Assembly (NCBI GenBank): GCA_903911165.1
Contig: CAIWCQ010000468.1
Location: forward strand, 1 to 6,384
Reading direction: 5' to 3'
Length of the DNA stretch: 6,384 nucleotides
Source: an uncultured Actinomycetes bacterium
GTDB taxonomy: Bacteria > Actinomycetota > Actinomycetes > Mycobacteriales > Mycobacteriaceae
Part shown: in pieces, positions 1-6,384 of the stretch
Position numbering within the stretch: the first letter of the stretch is position 1
How the letters are laid out: every line of letters starts with the position of its first letter
The notes under the pieces: model-generated
Seen by the model: the letters and a program-made list of their open reading frames with translations, nothing else
What the model was told of the DNA's origin: nothing
The model's database searches: none
Made by a program: the position numbers and the translations under genes

Positions 1-1
1 C

Positions 2-643
2 GTCGAGACCATCGCCGCACTCGAACTCATCGACGGCCGGGCCATCGCCCTGGCTGATGAACACCTTGGCCTTTCCGCTCCGAGAGGCGAGGCGTGGCTA
101 CTCCTGGTTGAACTTGCCGCCGCGGCAGACCCGAGCGAGGCCCTGGCCGCCACCCTGGCCGACACCCTGGATCGGGTGGCCGCGTGCGCTGAGCCCTCTG
201 TGGGTCTCGACCGCGCCACCCAGCTCCGCCTATGGCAGACCCGAGAGTCCATCGCCGAGGTGGTGGGCTTATTCGGTCCGCCGGTCAAATTCGATGTGTC
301 GCTGCCGTTTTCAGCGATCAGTGCGTTCGCGCGCGATTCCGACCGTCTGATCCACCGCTGTGCACCTGACGCGATCCCGGTATTATTCGGACATATTGGT
401 GAGGGCAATTTGCACCTCAACGTGTTGCGCTGCGGCACCGATGACGAGTCGCGGATCTACCCTGAGATGATGAAAGTCATTGCCGCACATGGGGGTAACG
501 TCAGCTCCGAGCACGGCGTCGGCAGCCGCAAACGCGGCTACCTGGCGATGTCGCGGCCACCCGCGGACATCGCGGCGATGCGCGCCATCAAGAACGCTCT
601 GGACCCGACGGGCTACCTCAATCCTGCTGTTCTGTTCGACTGA
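2..643 (+). CDS. FAD-linked D-2-hydroxyacid dehydrogenase (D-2-hydroxyglutarate/D-lactate/glycolate oxidase GlcD family), C-terminal part
   Basis: This reading frame is open from the left edge of the window to a TGA at 641-643, giving 213 residues. The gene therefore starts upstream, and the ATG at 176 is internal. The visible part is the FAD-oxidase C-terminal domain: [13 protein letters not shown] is encoded from 386, with two histidines seven residues apart (codons 392 and 413), followed by [12 protein letters not shown] with a glutamate at 509-511. In the D-2-hydroxyglutarate dehydrogenase family the equivalent His, His and Glu bind the catalytic metal. The end ([11 protein letters not shown]) is the usual C-terminus. 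Family members are about 450 residues, so the FAD-binding half is missing because of the window edge, not truncation. The LHLN form of the motif resembles D-2-hydroxyglutarate/D-lactate dehydrogenases more than GlcD. The exact substrate cannot be told. From memory, Rv1257c of M. tuberculosis is a similar protein. The gene converges on and overlaps the MFS gene by 26 bp. Confidence 0.88.
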   Translation, partial: VETIAALELIDGRAIALADEHLGLSAPRGEAWLLLVELAAAADPSEALAATLADTLDRVAACAEPSVGLDRATQLRLWQTRESIAEVVGLFGPPVKFDVSLPFSAISAFARDSDRLIHRCAPDAIPVLFGHIGEGNLHLNVLRCGTDDESRIYPEMMKVIAAHGGNVSSEHGVGSRKRGYLAMSRPPADIAAMRAIKNALDPTGYLNPAVLFD

Positions 644-2153
644 TTTCCGTTCCCGGCTGCGGCGATCCGAGTAGGAAGAGCGCCGCCAGCACCCCGAACA
701 GGGCGATGAACGCGGGCAGCAGGACTGACTGCGACATCGCGGCGCCGAACGGCTCGTACAGGGACGCGGGAAGTTGCGTCGTGCCCGCTTCGCCACCCGG
801 CCCGCCGCCCCCCGTCTCGGCGTTGACTCGCGCCGACATGAACGCGGCGATACCGGCGCTGCCGAGTACGGCACCGACCTGGCGAGTGGTGTTGTAGAAC
901 CCGGATCCGGCTCCGGCCAATCGGGCGGGCAGATTGCGGGTTGCGGTGGCGCCCAGCGGGGCCCAGATGAACGCCATGCCCACACCCATCGCGCCCATCG
1001 GCAACATCAGCCGCCAGGTCGCGGTGCCCGGGTTCATCTCGACCGACAGCCACAGCAGCGAGATCGCCAGCACCGAGAATCCGAATCCGATGATCGGTCG
1101 CGGGTGGGAACGGTCCACCAGGCGGCCGACAAACGGGGCCAGCACCCCGCTGAAGACGGCCATCGGGGCCGTGAGAAGGGCGGCCCGGGTCGGGGTCAGG
1201 CCGCCCACGGTTTGGGCGTAGAACATCACCGGCAGGATCATCGCGGTGGTGGCGAACGCGATCACCGCAATGCCGATGTTGGCGAGGCTGAAATCGCGGT
1301 CTCGGAACATCTCCAGCGGGATCAGTGGCTCGTTGGGGTTGACCGCCTGCCAGTAGACGAACGCCGCCAGGAATGCCCCGCCGCCGGCGATCATCGCCCA
1401 GATCCACGGCTGCCAGTGATAGGTCTGGCCTTCCTGCAGGCCGAACACGATTCCGAATAGGCCGATGCCGGAGAGAACCACGCCGAGCACGTCGAAGCGG
1501 TGGGGATGGGTGGGCAGGTCCGGAATCAGCCACACCGCGAGAATCAGACCGATGATCCCGATCGGCACATTGACGAAGAAGATCCACGACCACCCGAGGT
1601 TGTCGACCAGGACCCCGCCGGCCAATGGGCCGAGCAGGGTGGCCACTCCGGCGGTGGCACCCCATGCACTCAGCGCAACGCCTCGCCGGTCCGCCGGAAA
1701 TATCCGGGTGATCGTCGACAGGGTCTGCGGGGTCAGCAGGGCCGCGCCGATGCCCTGCGCCACCCGGGCGGCGACCAGCGTGCCGATCGAGTCGGCAAAT
1801 CCGCACCACATCGATGCGGCGGTGAACACCGCCAGGCCGGCGATGTAGAGGTTCTTCGGGCCGAACCGGTCGCCGAGTCGGCCGGCCAACAGCAGCGGGA
1901 CCGCATAGGCCAGCAGGTAGGCGCTGGTGGCCCACACGACGGTGTCGTAGTCGGTGATGTCCAGTGCGGCCATGATGGCGGGGTTGGCCACCGCGACAAT
2001 GGTCGAGTCGACCAGGATCATGAAAAACCCGACCAGCATGGCCCACAGCGTGAGCCACGGGTTGGCGGGCTGGGGATCGACGGGTAACCCGGCCGCGGGC
2101 TGCTGCGGCTGGTCACGCCCCGTCGTCGCGGTCATGGATGACGATGCTGCCAT
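618..2153 (-). CDS. MFS multidrug-type exporter, EmrB/QacA (DHA2, 14-TMS) family
   Basis: A 511-residue inner-membrane transporter, expected to export drugs or other small molecules by proton antiport. About 14 hydrophobic segments can be counted, from residues 34-55 to 476-496. Family motifs are clear: [14 protein letters not shown] in helix 1 (47-60, motif D1), [10 protein letters not shown] (91-100, motif A), [13 protein letters not shown] (130-142, motif B) and LLGPLAGG (173-180, the antiporter motif C). A degenerate motif A repeat, GRLVDR (343-348), lies in the second half. A Gly-rich loop (about 445-460) precedes the last helix. The start is uncertain: the frame stays open to a TTG at 2204, but the ATG at 2153 is preferred because the upstream extension is hydrophilic, begins with a TTG, and would make the palindrome at 2175-2188 coding. 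A further ATG at 2135 has no ribosome binding site. From memory, the genomic position matches Rv1250 of M. tuberculosis. Substrate unknown. Confidence 0.92.
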   Translation of the reverse strand: MAASSSMTATTGRDQPQQPAAGLPVDPQPANPWLTLWAMLVGFFMILVDSTIVAVANPAIMAALDITDYDTVVWATSAYLLAYAVPLLLAGRLGDRFGPKNLYIAGLAVFTAASMWCGFADSIGTLVAARVAQGIGAALLTPQTLSTITRIFPADRRGVALSAWGATAGVATLLGPLAGGVLVDNLGWSWIFFVNVPIGIIGLILAVWLIPDLPTHPHRFDVLGVVLSGIGLFGIVFGLQEGQTYHWQPWIWAMIAGGGAFLAAFVYWQAVNPNEPLIPLEMFRDRDFSLANIGIAVIAFATTAMILPVMFYAQTVGGLTPTRAALLTAPMAVFSGVLAPFVGRLVDRSHPRPIIGFGFSVLAISLLWLSVEMNPGTATWRLMLPMGAMGVGMAFIWAPLGATATRNLPARLAGAGSGFYNTTRQVGAVLGSAGIAAFMSARVNAETGGGGPGGEAGTTQLPASLYEPFGAAMSQSVLLPAFIALFGVLAALFLLGSPQPGTEISRTEQQD

Positions 2154-2174
2154 GTGCCGCTGCCCGCGGGAGTG

Positions 2175-2188
2175 ATGGTGATCACCAT
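2175..2188. promoter_or_regulatory. Perfect 14-bp palindrome, candidate operator
   Basis: ATGGTGATCACCAT is identical to its reverse complement over all 14 bases. It sits in the 99-bp divergent intergenic region, 21 bp upstream of the preferred MFS start and about 65 bp upstream of the start at 2253. Perfect dyads in such positions are typical of binding sites for dimeric repressors (TetR, MarR or GntR type). The half-site TGGTGA with a GT...AC core does not identify a family. No regulator gene is adjacent in the window. Being an operator is inference; the symmetry is seen directly. Confidence 0.5.
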
Positions 2189-2216
2189 TGGGGATCGTGG
2201 GCAACCTGGCGTTCGT

Positions 2217-2222
2217 TAACCT
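2217..2222 (+). promoter_or_regulatory. Possible -10 element for the gene at 2253
   Basis: TAACCT fits the mycobacterial -10 pattern TANNNT. It would place a transcription start near 2229 and leave a leader of about 24 nt that contains the ribosome binding site. No convincing -35 hexamer is seen 16-19 bp upstream, which is common in mycobacteria, so this is weak evidence. Confidence 0.28.
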
Positions 2223-2237
2223 TCAAGCGGAAACCTG

Positions 2238-2246
2238 AGAGGAAGG
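2238..2246 (+). promoter_or_regulatory. Ribosome binding site for the gene at 2253
   Basis: AGAGGAAGG is a strong purine-rich Shine-Dalgarno match, six bases before the ATG at 2253. It fixes that start and makes the internal ATG at 2310 unlikely. Confidence 0.75.
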
Positions 2247-2252
2247 CGCGTC

Positions 2253-3026
2253 ATGAGGCTTCGTCGCAAGAAGAGCGAGGATCCGTCGGCCGGGCCCACC
2301 GAGGCCACGATGTCCGCGCGGGTGCTCTCCGGGATTCTCGAATCGAGCAGCCGGGTACAGGCTCCGGCTGTCGCGGCCTACGTGGACCGGCTGCGTCGCA
2401 CCAATCCGAACGCCACCCCGGCCGACATCGTCTCAAAGCTGGAAAAGCACTACTTGGCTGCAGTGATGGCCAGCGGAGCGGCGGTCGGCTCGGCGGCCGC
2501 CTTCCCCGGTATCGGCACCCTGGCTGCACTCTCGGCCGTCGCCGGCGAGACGCTGGTGTTCCTTGAGGCGACATCGCTGTTCGTGCTCGCAGTCGCCGAA
2601 GTGCACGGCATCCCGGTCGACCAGCGCGACCGCCGCCGGGCGCTGGTGCTCGGCGTACTGGTCGGCGAGGACAGCCGGGGCGCCATCACCGAGTTCCTCG
2701 GACCGAGTCGGACCAGCGGGGCCTGGCTCGCCGAGACCGAACTGCTGCCACTGCCGGCGGTCTCGCAGCTGAACTCCAAGCTCATGTCGTACTTCGTGAA
2801 GAAGTTCGCGATCAAGCGGTCCGCGATGGCGTTCGGCAAGGTGCTGCCGGTGGGCATCGGTGCGGTCGTCGGTGGCGGCGGCAACCGGCTGATGGGTAAG
2901 CGAATCATCACCAATGCCCGGCAGGCCTTCGGACCGGCGCCCGAACGCTGGCCGGGCACCCTGCGGCTGCTGCCGGCCGGTCAGGACCGTCCGCAGGACG
3001 AAACGCCCGCCTCAGGTATGCACTGA
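2253..3026 (+). CDS. Probable membrane-associated protein, EcsC-like (Rv1249c-type)
   Basis: A 257-residue protein of unknown function, with an ATG start supported by AGAGGAAGG six bases upstream. It has a basic N-terminus (MRLRRKK) and no signal peptide. An Ala/Gly-rich hydrophobic stretch covers about 68-97 and continues to 98-117, containing [23 protein letters not shown] second lies at 194-210 ([16 protein letters not shown]), followed by NRLMGKRI and a polar C-terminal tail. The pattern of a G-P-G-x-G-T-type segment, an E-rich amphipathic helix, then [14 protein letters not shown] resembles the EcsC family by eye, but this needs a profile search. From memory, M. tuberculosis Rv1249c, annotated as a possible membrane protein, occupies the same place next to kgd. 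The gene is co-directional with kgd, 88 bp upstream, and could be partly co-transcribed with it. Its role there is unknown. Confidence 0.8.
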   Translation: MRLRRKKSEDPSAGPTEATMSARVLSGILESSSRVQAPAVAAYVDRLRRTNPNATPADIVSKLEKHYLAAVMASGAAVGSAAAFPGIGTLAALSAVAGETLVFLEATSLFVLAVAEVHGIPVDQRDRRRALVLGVLVGEDSRGAITEFLGPSRTSGAWLAETELLPLPAVSQLNSKLMSYFVKKFAIKRSAMAFGKVLPVGIGAVVGGGGNRLMGKRIITNARQAFGPAPERWPGTLRLLPAGQDRPQDETPASGMH

Positions 3027-3031
3027 GCAGC

Positions 3032-3070
3032 ATCGCCGCCCACCCAGACGCGATAGCCTTAGACGGCGAT
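3032..3070. repeat. Spaced inverted repeat in the kgd upstream spacer
   Basis: ATCGCCG at 3032-3038 is the exact reverse complement of CGGCGAT at 3064-3070, separated by 25 bases. There is no following T-run, so it does not look like an intrinsic terminator of the upstream gene. A TANNNT hexamer lies between the arms. Seven-base arms in GC-rich DNA can occur by chance. Confidence 0.25.
3054..3059 (+). promoter_or_regulatory. Possible -10 element for kgd
   Basis: TAGCCT fits the mycobacterial TANNNT -10 pattern and would give a start near 3066 and a leader of about 49 nt before the GTG at 3115. No clear -35 hexamer is visible. An independent kgd promoter is plausible because the 88-bp spacer is long for an operon, but read-through from the gene at 2253 is not excluded. 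Confidence 0.28.
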
Positions 3071-3114
3071 CACGGCAGTGGAATCCCGGCAGAGGAATTG
3101 AGGCGAGCGGCTCT

Positions 3115-6100
3115 GTGAGCAGTACGAGTTCACCATTCGGCCAAAACGAGTGGCTGGTCGAGGAGATGTACCGCAAATTCCGCGAAGACCCCGCCTCCGT
3201 CGACCGGAGTTGGCACGAATTCCTCGCCGGATACAGCCCAGACGCCGCCGGCGACGCGGCCGCGGCCGCAAACGGTCATGCGAAGCCGGCCACGCCCGCC
3301 GCCAACCCGTCGCCCGCTCCCCCCGTCGCCATGCCGGCCCCCGCTCCCCCCGTCGCCATGCCGGCGCCCGCTCCCCCCGTCGCCGCGGCTGTTCCCGCCC
3401 CCGCTGTAGCGGCGGAAACCGCCGGCACCGACGCGCAGGTGCTGCGCGGGGCCGCGGCCGCCGTAGTGAAGAACATGAACGTCTCGCTGGAGATCCCGAC
3501 CGCCACCAGCGTTCGGGCGATCCCGGCGAAATTGATGATCGATAACCGGGTCGTCGCCAACAACCATCTCAAGCGCACCCGCGGCGGCAAGATCTCCTTC
3601 ACCCACCTGCTCGGGTACGCGATCATCCAGGCAGTCAAGAAGTTTCCCAATATGAACCGCCACTTCGCCGAGATCGATGGCAAGCCCAACGCAGTCACCC
3701 CGGGGCACACAAATCTGGGTCTGGCGATCGACCTGCCCGGCAAAGACGGAAAACGCTCTCTGGTCGTCGCCGCCATCAAGGGTTGCGAGACAATGGGATT
3801 CGCTCAATTCGTCGCCGCCTACGAGGACGTCGTGCGGCGCGCCCGAGACGGCAAGCTCACCGCCGAGGATTTCTCCGGCGTCACCATCTCGCTGACCAAT
3901 CCGGGGACCATCGGCACCGTGCACTCGGTGCCACGACTGATGGCAGGCCAGGGCGCCATCATCGGCGTCGGCGCGATGGAACTGCCGGCCGAATTCCAGG
4001 GTGCCAGCGACGAGCGCATCGCCGAACTCGGTATCGGCAAAGTCATCACGCTGACGTCGACCTACGACCATCGGATCATCCAGGGCGCGGAATCCGGCGA
4101 CTTCCTCCGGACCATCCATGAACTGCTGCTGTCGGATGACTTCTTCGACGATATCTTCCTCGAACTCGGCATCCCCTACGAGCCGGTGCGTTGGCGCACC
4201 GACAACCCGGACTCGCCCCTGGATAAGAACGCGCGCGTCATCGAACTGATCGCGGCGTACCGCAATCGCGGCCACCTGATGGCCGATATTGACCCGCTGC
4301 GTCTGGACAAAAGCCGGTTCCGCATGCATCCCGACCTTGATGTGCTCACGCACGGCCTGACGCTGTGGGATCTCGATCGGGTGTTCAAAGTCGACGGTTT
4401 CGCAGGCCAGCAGTACAAGAAACTTCGCGACGTGCTCTCGGTGCTGCGCGACGCCTACTGCCGCCACATCGGCGTGGAATACACCCACATTCTCGAACCC
4501 GAGCAGCAGCGCTGGCTCCAGGAGCGCATCGAGGTGCGCCACGATAAGCCGACGGTCGCCCAGCAGAAGTACATCTTGAGCAAGCTCAACGCCGCGGAGG
4601 CCTTCGAAACCTTCCTTCAGACCAAATACGTGGGCCAGAAGCGGTTCTCATTGGAAGGCGCCGAGACCGTCATCCCGATGATGGACGCGGCCATCGACCA
4701 GTGCGCCGAGCATGGTCTCGACGAGGTGGTCATCGGGATGCCGCACCGCGGTCGGCTCAACGTGCTCGCCAACATCGTCGGCAAGCCCTACTCGCAGATC
4801 TTCAGCGAGTTCGAGGGCAACCTGAACCCGTCTCAGGCGCACGGATCGGGCGATGTCAAGTACCACCTCGGCGCCAACGGCAACTACATCCAGATGTTCG
4901 GCGACAACGACATTGCGGTGTCTTTGGTGGCCAACCCGTCCCACCTGGAGGCCGTCGACCCGGTCCTGGAGGGCTTGGTGCGCGCCAAACAGGACCTGAT
5001 CGACGGTGTCGACGACGACGGATCGCCGCGCAATTTCAGTGTGGTGCCGATGATGATGCACGGCGATGCCGCCTTCGCAGGACAGGGCGTGGTGGCCGAG
5101 ACGCTGAACCTGGCTCTGCTGCGGGGCTACCGAACCGGCGGCACCGTTCATATCGTCGTCAACAACCAGATCGGTTTCACCACCGCACCGGAGAACTCCC
5201 GTTCTACCGAGTACTGCACGGACGTCGCGAAGATGGCCGGTGCGCCGATCTTCCATGTCAACGGCGACGACCCGGAGGCGTGCGCGTGGGTGGCCCGACT
5301 GGCGGTCGACTTCCGGCAAGCGTTCCAGAAGGATGTCGTCATCGACATGCTGTGCTACCGCCGCCGCGGCCACAACGAGGGCGACGACCCGTCGATGACA
5401 AACCCCGCCATGTACCAGGTGATCGACACCAAGCGCGGGGCGCGCAAGGCCTACACCGAGGCGCTGATCGGCCGCGGCGACATCTCGCTGAAAGAGGCCG
5501 AGGACGCCCTGCGCGACTACCAGGGTCAACTCGAGCAGGTATTCAACGAAGTCCGCGAATTGGAGAAGCAGGCGGTCGAACCCAGCGAGTCGGTCGAGGC
5601 TGCTCAGATGATCCCGCGGGGCATGACCACCGCGGTGGACAAGTCGCTGCTGGCGCGGATCGGCGATGCGCATTTGACGGTGCCGGAAGGATTCGCCGTG
5701 CATCCGCGGGTGCAACCGGTGCTGGAGAAACGTCGGGAGATGGCCTACGAGGGCAAGGTCGACTGGGCGTTCGCCGAACTACTGGCGCTGGGATCGTTCC
5801 TGGCCGAGGGCAAGCTGATCCGGTTCACCGGACAGGACACCCGGCGCGGGACGTTCACCCAACGCCATGCGGTGATCATCGATCCCAACACCGGGGCCGA
5901 GTTCACCCCGCTGGATCTGCTCACCGTCAACCCCGACGGCACCGGAAACGGCGGCCGGTTCCTGGTGTTCGATTCGCCGCTGTCCGAATACGCGGCGGTG
6001 GGATTTGAATACGGCTACTCGGTGGGAAATCCCGAGGCGATTGTGTTGTGGGAGGCCCAGTTCGGCGATTTCGTCAACGGCGCGCAGTCGATCATCGACG

Positions 6101-6384
6101 AGTTCATCAGCTCCGGCGAAGCCAAGTGGGGCCAACTCTCCGACGTGGTGCTGCTGCTGCCGCACGGCCATGAGGGCCAGGGGCCGGACCACACCTCCGG
6201 GCGCATCGAACGGTTCCTGCAACTGTGGGCCGAGGGCTCGATGACCATCGCGCTGCCCTCGACCCCGGCGAACTACTTCCACCTGCTGCGCCGGCACGGG
6301 CTCGACGGAGTGCACCGCCCGCTGGTCGTGTTCACCCCGAAATCGATGCTGCGCAACAAGGCCGCGGTCAGCGACCTGCGCGAC
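3115..6384 (+). CDS. kgd: Multifunctional 2-oxoglutarate decarboxylase / dehydrogenase E1 with fused E2-type acyltransferase domain (Kgd), 3' end outside window
   Basis: A cytosolic thiamine-diphosphate enzyme that decarboxylates 2-oxoglutarate; in mycobacteria it acts as the E1 of 2-oxoglutarate dehydrogenase with DlaT and Lpd, and can also form succinic semialdehyde or 2-hydroxy-3-oxoadipate. 1090 codons are visible; family members are about 1230, so roughly 140 C-terminal residues lie beyond the edge. Order: N-terminal E1 segment ([17 protein letters not shown], 6-22); Ala/Pro linker (about 46-108) with three nine-residue repeats at 64-90; acyltransferase domain (about 109-335) with DHRIIQG at 318-324 and catalytic-type His319; E1 domain from about 500 with HRGRLNV (544-550), the ThDP motif GDA (650-652) to NN (683-684) and GHNEGDDP (752-759); transketolase pyrimidine domain from about 880, with [10 protein letters not shown] at 1017-1026. 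There is no lipoyl domain, as expected. The GTG start is chosen because the conserved N-terminus precedes the ATG at 3166; GAGGCGAG at 3100-3107 is a moderate ribosome binding site. In this family the FHA protein GarA inhibits and acetyl-CoA activates the enzyme. Confidence 0.97.
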   Translation, partial: MSSTSSPFGQNEWLVEEMYRKFREDPASVDRSWHEFLAGYSPDAAGDAAAAANGHAKPATPAANPSPAPPVAMPAPAPPVAMPAPAPPVAAAVPAPAVAAETAGTDAQVLRGAAAAVVKNMNVSLEIPTATSVRAIPAKLMIDNRVVANNHLKRTRGGKISFTHLLGYAIIQAVKKFPNMNRHFAEIDGKPNAVTPGHTNLGLAIDLPGKDGKRSLVVAAIKGCETMGFAQFVAAYEDVVRRARDGKLTAEDFSGVTISLTNPGTIGTVHSVPRLMAGQGAIIGVGAMELPAEFQGASDERIAELGIGKVITLTSTYDHRIIQGAESGDFLRTIHELLLSDDFFDDIFLELGIPYEPVRWRTDNPDSPLDKNARVIELIAAYRNRGHLMADIDPLRLDKSRFRMHPDLDVLTHGLTLWDLDRVFKVDGFAGQQYKKLRDVLSVLRDAYCRHIGVEYTHILEPEQQRWLQERIEVRHDKPTVAQQKYILSKLNAAEAFETFLQTKYVGQKRFSLEGAETVIPMMDAAIDQCAEHGLDEVVIGMPHRGRLNVLANIVGKPYSQIFSEFEGNLNPSQAHGSGDVKYHLGANGNYIQMFGDNDIAVSLVANPSHLEAVDPVLEGLVRAKQDLIDGVDDDGSPRNFSVVPMMMHGDAAFAGQGVVAETLNLALLRGYRTGGTVHIVVNNQIGFTTAPENSRSTEYCTDVAKMAGAPIFHVNGDDPEACAWVARLAVDFRQAFQKDVVIDMLCYRRRGHNEGDDPSMTNPAMYQVIDTKRGARKAYTEALIGRGDISLKEAEDALRDYQGQLEQVFNEVRELEKQAVEPSESVEAAQMIPRGMTTAVDKSLLARIGDAHLTVPEGFAVHPRVQPVLEKRREMAYEGKVDWAFAELLALGSFLAEGKLIRFTGQDTRRGTFTQRHAVIIDPNTGAEFTPLDLLTVNPDGTGNGGRFLVFDSPLSEYAAVGFEYGYSVGNPEAIVLWEAQFGDFVNGAQSIIDEFISSGEAKWGQLSDVVLLLPHGHEGQGPDHTSGRIERFLQLWAEGSMTIALPSTPANYFHLLRRHGLDGVHRPLVVFTPKSMLRNKAAVSDLRD
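3304..3384 (+). repeat. Three 27-bp in-frame tandem repeats in the kgd linker
   Basis: Three consecutive 27-bp units (3304-3330, 3331-3357, 3358-3384) encode [18 protein letters not shown] and MPAPAPPVA. Units 2 and 3 differ by one base (gcc versus gcg); unit 1 diverges only in its first three codons. A degenerate fourth copy (VPAPAVA) follows. They lie in the flexible Ala/Pro linker between the N-terminal segment and the acyltransferase domain and add no predicted structure. Because the unit is a multiple of three, copy-number change would alter linker length without breaking the frame. Confidence 0.85.

Noticed and set aside
774..1460. A 228-codon plus-strand open frame antisense to the MFS gene
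   Set aside because: Low-complexity Arg/Gly/His composition complementary to transmembrane-helix codons; no ribosome binding site or homology pattern seen.
613..2058. A 481-codon open frame on the minus strand overlapping the MFS gene in another frame
   Set aside because: It is rich in Arg, Gly, His and Pro with no hydrophobic or domain pattern, while the alternative frame gives a textbook MFS protein. It is a GC-rich shadow.
3032..3070. Rho-independent terminator after the gene at 2253
   Set aside because: The hairpin arms are only seven bases with a 25-base loop and no T-tract follows.
3098..3118. A six-codon TTG leader frame ending in TGA that overlaps the kgd GTG
   Set aside because: The purine-rich AGAGGA directly abuts the TTG, too close to act as its ribosome binding site, and the peptide has no attenuator-like codon run. 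Most likely chance.
3130..4542. A 470-codon open frame antisense to kgd
   Set aside because: It lies wholly within kgd, whose frame is certain from conserved motifs. Antisense open frames are expected in high-GC genes because third-position G/C suppresses stop codons. Its Gly-rich end is the complement of the Ala/Pro linker.
4648..5715. A 355-codon antisense open frame in the E1 region
   Set aside because: Same reasoning: it mirrors the conserved kgd coding strand and has no domain signature of its own.
4701..6008. A 435-codon plus-strand open frame inside kgd in another frame
   Set aside because: Arg/Gly/Pro-rich composition without recognisable motifs; overlaps the conserved E1 domain. 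A shadow frame.

Overview
The window looks like chromosomal DNA from a Mycobacterium-type actinobacterium. It has high GC, strong third-position G/C preference, GTG starts, and a large 2-oxoglutarate decarboxylase (Kgd) with a fused acyltransferase domain and dehydrogenase E1 domain, an architecture typical of mycobacteria and corynebacteria. From memory, the order kgd - small membrane-associated protein - divergent MFS exporter matches the M. tuberculosis Rv1248c-Rv1249c-Rv1250 neighbourhood. The species cannot be fixed from this window.

Layout: (1) positions 2-643, plus strand: the C-terminal half of an FAD-linked 2-hydroxyacid dehydrogenase (D-2-hydroxyglutarate / D-lactate dehydrogenase type), cut by the left edge. 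(2) 618-2153, minus strand: a complete 14-helix MFS exporter of the EmrB/QacA (DHA2) type; its 3' end overlaps the dehydrogenase gene tail-to-tail by 26 bp. (3) 2154-2252: a 99-bp divergent intergenic region with a perfect 14-bp palindrome (2175-2188), a candidate operator, and a good ribosome binding site for the next gene. (4) 2253-3026, plus strand: a 257-residue probable membrane-associated protein, tentatively EcsC-like. (5) 3027-3114: an 88-bp spacer with a possible -10 element inside a spaced inverted repeat. (6) 3115 to the right edge, plus strand: kgd, 1090 codons visible and open at the 3' end.

Functionally, Kgd is the 2-oxoglutarate-consuming enzyme of the mycobacterial TCA cycle. 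The dehydrogenase fragment carries the metal-binding signature of enzymes that oxidise D-2-hydroxyacids, possibly D-2-hydroxyglutarate to 2-oxoglutarate, so a metabolic link is possible but unproven. The exporter is transcribed away from the other genes downstream of the dehydrogenase and is probably regulated separately. No RNA genes, CRISPR arrays, insertion sequences or phage genes were seen. This is mostly an ordinary, conserved core region; the most notable non-coding signal is the palindrome, and the most notable coding irregularity is a 27-bp tandem repeat in the Kgd linker.
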